Shown piece by piece: positions 53,072-60,481 of a stretch of 64,000 nt of DNA (the first letter of the stretch is position 1; each line of letters starts with the position of its first letter). The notes beneath the pieces were generated by a model, which searched no databases, had not been told where the DNA came from, and saw only the letters and a program-made list of their open reading frames with translations. The stretch is taken from the NCBI GenBank assembly GCA_002309805.1, contig DBYJ01000003.1, positions 13,193 through 77,192 on the forward strand, in the 5' to 3' direction. A program made the translations under genes and the position numbers. This DNA is from Bacteroidales bacterium UBA1189 (GTDB lineage: Bacteria > Bacteroidota > Bacteroidia > Bacteroidales > Bacteroidaceae).

Positions 53072-54889
53072 ATGAAACGACTTATACTTTTTCTCCTGAC
53101 AGCCATCGTTGCCCTGACGAACGTGCAGGGCGGGCACCGCTACTACGGCACGGCACCGCTCAACCCAGACTCGACGCTGGTGGGCGGCTACGGAACGGGG
53201 AAGAACAACTATATGGAGGTGGCCATCCGCCTCTCGGCCTCCGACGACCCGCTCGTGGCCTCGCTGAAACAAGGTGGACGCATCGTGGGTGTCCGCATCT
53301 TTCTGCGTGAGGAATACCGCCAGCGTTCGAAGGGATGGAGCTACATCACCGCCCGGCGGGGCAGCCTGACGGCCGAGCCCGAGAAACGGGTGGTCAACTT
53401 CGAGGCAGGGTGGAACGAGGTGATGTTTGATACACCTGTGGAAATGGGCGACGAGGATATCTACATCGGGGCGCAAGTCTACGAAACCAAGGGCACACCT
53501 TATCCGTTCGGCATTTACACCGCGGCATCGGTGCCCTTCTATGTGAATGCCGACCGCAGCGGCTGGAACGAGGTGAAGGAGCGGGGCTGTCTGCTTGTAC
53601 AAGCCATCGTGGAGACCGACGACGAACAGGACGGCTTCCCCTGGGCAGCCACGGTGAACTACTCTGGCACACCACAGGTGGTGAAGCCCTCGGCACCCTT
53701 CCCCTGCACATTGTACGTGCACAATCTGATGGCTGAGCCCCTGACATCGCTCACCTTCACGTCGGGCGACGGAGTGGGGGAGGTGATATCCTATACAATT
53801 GACTTCGAAGAGCCTATTGCCGCCTTCGACGGACGGGCCATGACCTATCGTCTGCAAAGCCCCGACACCGAGGGCACGGCTGTCCCGCTGACGTTGAAGG
53901 TGACGATGGTAAACGGCCACGAGGCTACGCCCACGGCTGGCTGCACGCGCTTGCTCTACGTGATGCGCGATGCTTTTGTCCGTATTCCGCTGGTGGAGGA
54001 ATTCACGTCGCAGCGCTGCGTGAACTGCCCCTTCATGATCTATTTCCTCGACAGGGCCATCAAGGCACGGCGTGAGGCAGGAGGTGATGTGCTGTATGTG
54101 GCGCATCATTCGGGCTATGCCGAAGATGCCTTCACACAACCCGTTGACCGTGAGCTGCTCTATCTCTTCGGAGGCCCCGACACGTATAACCCTGCCGTCA
54201 TGTATGACCGCCGTGTCTTTGTCGGTGAGGATGTGCCGGTGCAGGCTGCCCGTGTGGCTGACAGCACCCCCTACAGCGAGGCTATTGAAGCCGTGGGTGC
54301 CGTGGCTGCCATGGCCGAGGTGAATGTCGAGGCTACGCCAAACGACGACGGGACAATGGATGTCCGCGTCTATGGTGCTGTGAACAGGGGATATGTCACC
54401 GAAGACATTCCGCTCTATCTCTCCACCTACATCATTGAGGATGGTATCTCCGCCAAAGAATACATGCAGCAGGGACTCGACGATGAAACAGCCCCCAGCG
54501 ACCTGAAGGAGACCTTCCGCCATAACGGGGTTATCCGCCAGAACCTCTGCACACGGGCTTCGGGCGACGTGCTGGACATCGAGGTTGGCGATGACTGCAC
54601 TTTTGACGTCACCTTCGGCTATGTCTATATCGACGACAGCTGGAAGTGGGAGAACTGCGACATCATCGCCTTCGTCCACCGCATGGACAAGGTGGATATG
54701 ACGGCAAACTATGTGCTCAATGCCGGCAGCATGCGCATAACGCAGAAGACGCTCGGCATTAGCCCCACCCCCTCCCTCTCATGTGAGGGCGGAGAACTCT
54801 TCGACCTTTGGGGACGGAGAATCGACGAGGACATTACGCCGCCTACAGGATTGTATGTAAAAAAAGGAAAGAAAATATGGATACATTAA
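53072..54889 (+). CDS. Omp28-related secreted protein with CxxC thioredoxin-like part
   Basis: 605 residues, signal peptide ending near QGGHR. N-terminal domain similar to the previous gene, Ig-like part, then EEFTSQRCVNCPFMIYFLDRA, the Omp28-type thioredoxin-like motif CVNC, and a C-terminal beta domain with tail LFDLWGRRI...GLYVKKGKK. A GC palindrome encodes PTPSLSCEGGE just before the tail. Thirteen bases after the preceding gene. Extracellular disulfide or adhesion role possible. Confidence 0.78.
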   Translation: MKRLILFLLTAIVALTNVQGGHRYYGTAPLNPDSTLVGGYGTGKNNYMEVAIRLSASDDPLVASLKQGGRIVGVRIFLREEYRQRSKGWSYITARRGSLTAEPEKRVVNFEAGWNEVMFDTPVEMGDEDIYIGAQVYETKGTPYPFGIYTAASVPFYVNADRSGWNEVKERGCLLVQAIVETDDEQDGFPWAATVNYSGTPQVVKPSAPFPCTLYVHNLMAEPLTSLTFTSGDGVGEVISYTIDFEEPIAAFDGRAMTYRLQSPDTEGTAVPLTLKVTMVNGHEATPTAGCTRLLYVMRDAFVRIPLVEEFTSQRCVNCPFMIYFLDRAIKARREAGGDVLYVAHHSGYAEDAFTQPVDRELLYLFGGPDTYNPAVMYDRRVFVGEDVPVQAARVADSTPYSEAIEAVGAVAAMAEVNVEATPNDDGTMDVRVYGAVNRGYVTEDIPLYLSTYIIEDGISAKEYMQQGLDDETAPSDLKETFRHNGVIRQNLCTRASGDVLDIEVGDDCTFDVTFGYVYIDDSWKWENCDIIAFVHRMDKVDMTANYVLNAGSMRITQKTLGISPTPSLSCEGGELFDLWGRRIDEDITPPTGLYVKKGKKIWIH

Positions 54890-54909
54890 ATAAGAATACA
54901 AGTTGCTAC

Positions 54910-55431
54910 ATGAAACGTTGTTTTTTCATCCTCATGACAGCGATGCTGACACTCACGGCGAGTGCCCAGCGCCTGCCGAAAATCACGCTCACCGACATTC
55001 GAGGAAATAGCGTCGCGCTTGACACGCTGACTGCCGATGGACGCCCAGTCATTATTGATGTGTTTGCTACGTGGTGTCATCCCTGCCTGCGCGAACTAGC
55101 AGCTATCCACGAAGTGTGGGATGATTGGCAGGAGGAAGCGGACGTGCGGCTGATTGCCATCTCCATCGACGAAGGGCAGAACGCCAGCAAAGTGCGTCCT
55201 CTGGCCGACCGCAACGGCTGGAAATGGCAGGTGCTACTCGACCCCAACAGCCAGCTCACACGTGCCCTGGGCATTCAGTCTATCCCCTACGTGATGATAC
55301 TGGATGGGAAGGGTAACATTGCTTATAAGCATCTGGGATATACCGACGGCGCCGAAGAGGAATTGCTGGAGAAGGTGAAGGAGCTTGGCAGCGTGAAGGA
55401 GAAAAAAAGCCGCAAGGCAAAAAAGAAATAG
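54910..55431 (+). CDS. TlpA-like thioredoxin-fold protein, exported
   Basis: 173 residues with a signal peptide (CFFILMTAMLTLTASAQ). Active site VFATWCHPCLRE (CHPC), cis-Pro segment SIPYVMILD; C-terminal basic tail KKSRKAKKK. Probably reduces or oxidises disulfides in the periplasm, e.g. in the neighbouring CVNC proteins. ATG 54910 is chosen because the signal begins there; an upstream ATG at 54877 overlaps the previous gene. Confidence 0.85.
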   Translation: MKRCFFILMTAMLTLTASAQRLPKITLTDIRGNSVALDTLTADGRPVIIDVFATWCHPCLRELAAIHEVWDDWQEEADVRLIAISIDEGQNASKVRPLADRNGWKWQVLLDPNSQLTRALGIQSIPYVMILDGKGNIAYKHLGYTDGAEEELLEKVKELGSVKEKKSRKAKKK

Positions 55432-55484
55432 AGGGTTTGAGGTTAAGGGTTAAAGGTTAAGGATTAACGTTTAACGAGCGAGGT

Positions 55485-57152
55485 ATGAGGATTGGACGTC
55501 GTGGCATTCTTGCTGTGGGAGCAATGCTGGGAGCGTTCCTTTCCATGCAGGCATGGGACGGAAGGTTGACAGGTGCGGTACAGAGCGATGTGCTGGTACC
55601 GGCAAGCAGCATGGGCTGCGAATCGCCCCTACTCACCAATACCTATGCTGACCTTACGTTGCGCAGCACCTACTTCGAAGCAGGTACACGGCTGGAATTT
55701 CTGCAATATCCTCTCCCAGGGTTTGAAAATGACTTCCGCGGATGGGGCTTGCCGCACCTTCATCTGACGGGACGCTACGGCAAGGTGGAGTTGACTGTCG
55801 GCGATGTCTATGACCAGTTTGGCTCGGGGCTTATCCTCCGCACTTACGAAAGCCGTCCGTTGGGTATCGATAATGCCTTACGGGGTGGACGATTGGTAGT
55901 GGAGCCATTGCCTGGTGTGGCGCTGAAAGTGCTCGGCGGAGCACAGCGTCGCTATTGGCAGCACAACAAAGGCTACGTCCTCGGTGGCGATGTCTCGCTG
56001 AGCATCGATAGCTGGATAAGCAGCATGAGTGCTCACGATTCGCAGCTGACGCTGGGCTTTTCGGGAGTAAACAAACACGAACCGGCAACAGGTGCCCCCA
56101 CGATGCTCTGTACCGAAACGGATGGCGAGGGCTTTCCGCAGCTGAATCTCTACACCTTGCATGTGCCTGAAAATGTGCAGGCGGGAGACATGCGTGCACA
56201 ATTCCGACATGGCGGATGGAATGTGCTTGCCGAGTATGCGCTGAAGAGCCACGATCCCTCGGCTGACAACGGCTGGGTGTATCGTCACGGCCATGCGATG
56301 CTGTTGAGTACGTCGTGGTCGAAGACAGGAATGAGCGCGCTGGTGCAGGTGAAGCGCAGCGAGGACATGGCTTTCCGCAGCCACCGCAATATGGTGGGAT
56401 TGTCGTCGTTCATCAACCATCTGCCTGCCTTCACCATGCAGCATACCTATGCTCTGGCTGCTCTCTATCCCTACGCCACGCAGTATGCCCCGGGGGAATG
56501 GGCATTTCAGACGGAATTGGCGTACACCCTGCCGAAGGGCTCGCGCCTTGGTGGACGATATGGAACGGCCCTCGCCTTGCATGCTTCTCACATTCGCAGC
56601 CTCAGAAGTCAACAAGTCAACGAGTCAACAGCTCAACAAATGATGGGGACAGCGGGTGAGCCGACGGCCTTCTGGCCGGGTGACAAGGTGTACTATCAGG
56701 ACATCAATGTGCAGCTTTCGAAGCGCATCAACCGAGGGACGAAAATAAACCTCATGTATATGAACCAGCTCTACGACAAGACTATCGTTGAAGGTGAAGG
56801 TGGTATGATTCATAGCCATATCTTTGTGGCCGAAGGCCGTTTCACCCTGGCTGGCAGCATGGTGCTGCGTGGTGAAGGACAATATCTGCACACACGTCAG
56901 GACCAGGGGGACTGGTGGTATGCGTTGGCAGAACTGTCGTTGAAAAATGCTTGGATGCTGTCGGTGTCGGATATGTACAATCCGCAGGGAAAGGACCATT
57001 TTGCCCGTGCCGGAGTGACGTGGACGGGTGGCTCTCATCGTGTGCAGGCTGCCTATGGCCGTACAAGAGCGGGCTTCAACTGTGCGGGCGGTGTTTGCCG
57101 TTACGTACCCGAAAGTAAGGGTTGGTCATTGTCGTACAACTATGTGTTCTAA
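55485..57152 (+). CDS. Outer-membrane beta-barrel protein (DUF6029-like)
   Basis: 555 residues with a short signal peptide. Long series of alternating strands (YGKVELTVGDVYDQFGSGLILRTYESR, GGDVSLSIDSW...) ending in LSYNYVF with a C-terminal aromatic, as in outer-membrane barrels. The family is often found next to Omp28 genes in Bacteroidetes; the DUF number is from memory. Bases 56607-56642 encode an in-frame QQVNESTAQQ insert of repeat origin. Suggested role: partner or exporter for the Omp28 proteins; unproved. Confidence 0.75.
   Translation: MRIGRRGILAVGAMLGAFLSMQAWDGRLTGAVQSDVLVPASSMGCESPLLTNTYADLTLRSTYFEAGTRLEFLQYPLPGFENDFRGWGLPHLHLTGRYGKVELTVGDVYDQFGSGLILRTYESRPLGIDNALRGGRLVVEPLPGVALKVLGGAQRRYWQHNKGYVLGGDVSLSIDSWISSMSAHDSQLTLGFSGVNKHEPATGAPTMLCTETDGEGFPQLNLYTLHVPENVQAGDMRAQFRHGGWNVLAEYALKSHDPSADNGWVYRHGHAMLLSTSWSKTGMSALVQVKRSEDMAFRSHRNMVGLSSFINHLPAFTMQHTYALAALYPYATQYAPGEWAFQTELAYTLPKGSRLGGRYGTALALHASHIRSLRSQQVNESTAQQMMGTAGEPTAFWPGDKVYYQDINVQLSKRINRGTKINLMYMNQLYDKTIVEGEGGMIHSHIFVAEGRFTLAGSMVLRGEGQYLHTRQDQGDWWYALAELSLKNAWMLSVSDMYNPQGKDHFARAGVTWTGGSHRVQAAYGRTRAGFNCAGGVCRYVPESKGWSLSYNYVF
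56607..56642 (+). repeat. 8-bp repeat GTCAACAA inside the outer-membrane gene
   Basis: GTCAACAA GTCAACGA GTCAACAG CTCAACAA: four units with exact 8-bp period, in frame, coding QQVNESTAQQ in a probable extracellular loop. Confidence 0.92.
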
Positions 57153-57155
57153 GAG

Positions 57156-57968
57156 ATGAAGAATAGCGTGTTTTTCAGATATATCCTTCTTTGCGCAGTC
57201 TTCTTGCTCTGCTCGTGCGGCGATGTGGCAGAGGAGGAGCGCTGGATAGGGCCTCAGGAGGTGGCAGCGACGAAGAATGTGCTTGTGGAGGACTTCACGG
57301 GGCAGCGCTGCGTGAACTGCCCCGATGCAACGGCAACTATTGACGAAATGCAGCAGCGTTTCACCGCCCGATACGGCCCTGGCCACGTAGTGGCCGTAGC
57401 CATTCATGGTGGTAGTATGGCTATCTCTGATGAATACCCCATGGGGCTGGCGACTGCCGAAGGGGAAGCCATGCATACTGCGCTGGGCATTGATGCTTGG
57501 CCTGCAGGCGTAGTGGATCGTACGGGAGGCATCTGCCGCTATTCCGAATGGACGGCGAGGGTCGTAAGCCGCATGGCCGTTCTCCCTTCGGTGGCGATAG
57601 CTTGTGAGGCTTCGGTTGCTGATGAGCAAATCAACGTTACTGTTTCCGTGACACCCTCAGCTACATCTGATACATCGCTTGAACGTCGCTTGACGGTTTT
57701 GTTGACAGAGAGCGGCATCACGGCATTGCAATTCATGCCTGACGGTAGCCGCAATGCGTCGTATGTCCACAACCATGTCTTTCGCGCTTCGTTGACGGAG
57801 CCCGAGGGACGTTTATTGGGCACTGCTTCTGCTGCGGGAGGTACGGAAATCGTCAGCCTTTCGATCCCCGTCAAGGCCACGTGGAATGTGGCACAGATGG
57901 CTGTCGTTGCCTTTGTTACTGATGTTACTGGTGTTGAACAAGTGGTTGAAGTGGTTTTGAAAAATTGA
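57156..57968 (+). CDS. Omp28-related lipoprotein with CVNC motif
   Basis: 270 residues. Lipoprotein signal with LLCSC (lipobox). VLVEDFTGQRCVNCPDATATIDEM carries the Omp28 motif, followed by AIHGGSMAISDEYPMGLATAEGEA and GIDAWPAGVVDRTGG, the thioredoxin-like fold with Pro before the Gly-Val strand. Similar to the central part of gene 53072, suggesting duplication. Starts 4 bases after the outer-membrane gene. Envelope redox role likely. Confidence 0.85.
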   Translation: MKNSVFFRYILLCAVFLLCSCGDVAEEERWIGPQEVAATKNVLVEDFTGQRCVNCPDATATIDEMQQRFTARYGPGHVVAVAIHGGSMAISDEYPMGLATAEGEAMHTALGIDAWPAGVVDRTGGICRYSEWTARVVSRMAVLPSVAIACEASVADEQINVTVSVTPSATSDTSLERRLTVLLTESGITALQFMPDGSRNASYVHNHVFRASLTEPEGRLLGTASAAGGTEIVSLSIPVKATWNVAQMAVVAFVTDVTGVEQVVEVVLKN

Positions 57969-58016
57969 TAGTTAAGAAAAAGACATATAGAAACTTACGA
58001 ATAGAATTTGAACGAT

Positions 58017-58673
58017 ATGAAAAGCAGATCTTTACTTTCGTTATTGATTATTCACCTTTCCCTTTTGTTTGTCGTCCCTGCTGCTTTCGGGCAGAGCTTC
58101 GGGTTCAAGTGGAACGGTGAGGCGCTGCAGGATGGTGCTGTCATTAGCGTGCCTGTTGTGGCGGAGGACTATGGCGGTGGTTTCTTTATTGTTGAGGGAA
58201 GTACCAACACAGGTGGAAACAACCTGCAGATTGTCAATACAGGTTCGTCGACTGCAGACATCACCGTTGTCGGAAAGGTGGAGCATACCACTACTTCTTC
58301 TGCTATTGCCATTCAACTCTGTGCAGGTGGTGACTGTACTCGCGACACGCAGGGGAAGGGAATTATCGAAAAGAACGCGAAGCTTGCTGCGGGAGCTTCT
58401 GTCCCAGCCCGTTGGGAAGTGGACTTTGGCGATGTGTCCAACTACGGCGAGGTGGAGACCACGCTGAGCCTCGCGTCAGGAAGCACAAGTGTCGCCATCA
58501 GCGTCAAGTTCGTCTACGAAACAACGGGCATACGCACTCCATCTTTTGTCGAAGGAGAATGGGGAAATACGCCAGTCTATGATTTGCTTGGACGCCGCAT
58601 TAGCTCAAAGCGTCCTCTTGCCCCAGGCCTCTATATCATCGGGGGGCGTAAAGTAGTGGTTAAGGCGAAGTAA
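58017..58673 (+). CDS. Small secreted beta-domain protein with C-terminal tail
   Basis: 218 residues with signal peptide (LIIHLSLLFVVPAAFGQ). Single Ig-like/beta-sandwich domain (FKWNGEALQDGAVI, LCAGGDCTRDTQGKG, NYGEVETTLSLASGS) and tail VYDLLGRRI...GLYIIGGRKVV. Last gene of the locus. Overlaps the convergent GH10-like gene by 14 bases. Function unknown. ATG 58017 is preferred over TTG 58008. Confidence 0.75.
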   Translation: MKSRSLLSLLIIHLSLLFVVPAAFGQSFGFKWNGEALQDGAVISVPVVAEDYGGGFFIVEGSTNTGGNNLQIVNTGSSTADITVVGKVEHTTTSSAIAIQLCAGGDCTRDTQGKGIIEKNAKLAAGASVPARWEVDFGDVSNYGEVETTLSLASGSTSVAISVKFVYETTGIRTPSFVEGEWGNTPVYDLLGRRISSKRPLAPGLYIIGGRKVVVKAK

Positions 58674-60147
58674 TCGGTTTTTTCGCTTTCAGGTGCCATA
58701 CAACGGGGCGGCTCTCGTTACCATAGCGGTCTATGGCTGTGAGGGCGTAGGTGACATCCTGTGTCCTTGTCAGACGGGGGACGGTAATCGTCGGTCCGCT
58801 CTGGTAAATGAGATATAGGCAGCTTGCATTGTCGATGTCAATAGCCTTGCCGACAGCGCAATAGAGGTTGTAGTGAAACTCGCTTGCAGACTTGTTGACT
58901 TGTTGATTTGTTGGCTTGTTCGCTGCCCAGCTAATGTGGATGCTGTCGTCCACGAGGGTGAAGCTGACGGCTGAGGGGCTGTCGGGACGGCTGCTGGAGT
59001 GCCACGTCATGGCGGGAACAAGGGCAGGGGAGGCGTTGAGGTAACGCAGTTCGTCGCGGATGCCCTTCGTGTTGTTCATGATGAAGCCCGCACGGAAGAG
59101 GGCATAGCCGTAGGCAGAGCTGGCATAGGTGCCGTTGCCGAAGTTGCGCACATAGTTCATCTGGCTTCGTATGGTGCGGAGGCTCCAGTTCAGCTCGCTT
59201 GAGGCAAGCTGGTAGATGCCCAGTCCGGCAGCAAAGTGGCGTCCGTAGGTGTGCGCCGCCCAGTCGTCCACAAAGGGGTAGAAGTTCCCTCCGTCGTAGT
59301 ACATCATGGGGAACAGGGCGTCGCAGATGCCTTCGTGCAGCCATTCTTGCGCCTCCTGATAGACGGTGTTATAAGCATTCCAACCTTGCGAAGAGGCACG
59401 TGCCGTGCTGCGGTATTTGCCCAAGGGCGCCGTGCTGACGCACACCCAGGGCTTCTCGGCTTTTACCGTACGATAGACGGCACGCAGGCAGGCCGTTACG
59501 TTGTCGCGCTTCGTTTGGGCATCGTTGCCTGTCGACTTGTTGCTCCGTTGTCTCGTTGACTTGTTGACTTGTTGCCCCGTTGACCTCTCCGGATAGCGCA
59601 GGTAGTCAAGATGGATGCCATCGACGTCGTACCCCCGCACCACCTCGCGCACCATGTCGCAGAGATGGCTGACGACGGCTGCCGACGCAGGATTAACGTA
59701 TTGGTTGTCCTTCACCTGAAGGGCCACCATCCAGGCATGGCATTGCATGCCGCGTTTGTGACATTCGTCGATGGCAAAGCGCAGGGGGTCGTAGGTGGTA
59801 GTCTGATTTCCCTCCTTGCCTGTGATGAAGGCCGATGTGGGCTCGCGCAGCGAGGGGTAGATGACGTCGCCCCTCAGGCGCGTCTGCAACAACACCGTGT
59901 TGATGCCGACAGCCTGCAGCGTGTCCAGAATGGCGCAGAGCTCCTTCCGTTGCTGCTGCTCGCCGGCTGCTGTCGTTGCTGCAACGGAAGGCCAGTCGAG
60001 GTTCTTGATTGTCGTCAGCCATACCGCGCGGTACTCCCGCTTGGGCGTGGCAGCAGGCATCCACGCCTCCTGCGCTTGCAAGGGCACGTTGAGGGTCACT
60101 ATCAGGAGCGACAGCAAAAGGGCTTTCAGGGTAACCAATCGTTTCAC
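58660..60147 (-). CDS. GH10-like (DUF187 type) secreted glycoside hydrolase
   Basis: 495 residues with an N-terminal signal (LVTLKALLLSLLIVTLNVPLQAQ). Family motifs EYRAVWLTTIKNLDWPS, NTVLLQTRLRGDVIYPS, YDVDGIHLDYLRYP and YDGGNFYPFVD-type segments; then a C-terminal beta domain. The glycan substrate is not known. Two in-frame repeats (58890-58920, 59530-59586) encode NKSTRQRSNKSTG and NQQVNKSAS inserts. There is no ATG near; a GTG at 60147 directly after the -7 element gives the only good signal peptide. Confidence 0.8.
   Translation of the reverse strand: MKRLVTLKALLLSLLIVTLNVPLQAQEAWMPAATPKREYRAVWLTTIKNLDWPSVAATTAAGEQQQRKELCAILDTLQAVGINTVLLQTRLRGDVIYPSLREPTSAFITGKEGNQTTTYDPLRFAIDECHKRGMQCHAWMVALQVKDNQYVNPASAAVVSHLCDMVREVVRGYDVDGIHLDYLRYPERSTGQQVNKSTRQRSNKSTGNDAQTKRDNVTACLRAVYRTVKAEKPWVCVSTAPLGKYRSTARASSQGWNAYNTVYQEAQEWLHEGICDALFPMMYYDGGNFYPFVDDWAAHTYGRHFAAGLGIYQLASSELNWSLRTIRSQMNYVRNFGNGTYASSAYGYALFRAGFIMNNTKGIRDELRYLNASPALVPAMTWHSSSRPDSPSAVSFTLVDDSIHISWAANKPTNQQVNKSASEFHYNLYCAVGKAIDIDNASCLYLIYQSGPTITVPRLTRTQDVTYALTAIDRYGNESRPVVWHLKAKKPITSP
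58890..58920 (-). repeat. 8-bp repeat TTGTTGAC inside the GH10-like gene, copy 1
   Basis: CTTGTTGACTTGTTGATTTG in frame, coding NQQVNKSAS near the C-terminal domain. Confidence 0.82.
59530..59586 (-). repeat. 8-bp repeat TTGTTGAC inside the GH10-like gene, copy 2
   Basis: About six degenerate units TTGTTGAC, in frame, coding TGQQVNKSTRQRSNKST right after LDYLRYPE, a loop of the barrel. Confidence 0.82.
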
Positions 60148-60151
60148 GCCG

Positions 60152-60159
60152 CGAAGATA
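60152..60159 (-). promoter_or_regulatory. -7 element of the GH10-like gene
   Basis: Minus strand TATCTTCG (one mismatch). It ends 4 bases before the GTG start, so the message is apparently leaderless. Confidence 0.55.
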
Positions 60160-60213
60160 CGAAAAAAATCGCGGAAAAGAAGAGATTCCCTCAAAAAAGT
60201 ACTCTTCGCACAA

Positions 60214-60318
60214 TTTATTTGCCTGCGCTGCGTTTTTATTCCCCTACGCTAAAATTTTATTCCCCTGCGTTAAAAATTTATTCGCCTATTCTAATTTTTT
60301 ATTCGCCTGCGTTGCGAA
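60214..60318. repeat. 21-bp tandem array D (TTATTYSCCT units)
   Basis: Five units with (G/C)CCT at 60221, 60242, 60263, 60284 and 60305, exact 21-bp spacing. Same family as array C: TTTATT(T/C)(G/C)CCT then GCG(C/T)T, ACGCT or ATTCTA. In one frame it reads as FLFACV-type heptads. It lies between the divergent GH10-like and giant genes. Confidence 0.94.
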
Positions 60319-60392
60319 AAGGAGAAAAGGCCCGCGTCAGGAAAATTTCAAAATTTTTTCGGCATTTCTTTCGTTTGTTAGCATTTTTTCAC

Positions 60393-60400
60393 TATTTTTG
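60393..60400 (+). promoter_or_regulatory. -7 element of the giant repeat protein
   Basis: TATTTTTG. The nearest TTTG (60374-60377) is only 15 bp upstream, so the -33 box is uncertain. Leader about 78 bases. Confidence 0.55.
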
Positions 60401-60481
60401 CAGTCGAAAATCCAATCAGGTATTTGAATCAAGTCCATTAACTATTTTATTCTATTAACCATATTAAATTAATAACAAGTT

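Noticed and set aside
43472..60318. 21-bp arrays as CRISPR
   Set aside because: No variable spacers of 25-40 bp between repeats, repeats adjoin directly or with 6 bp, no cas genes nearby.
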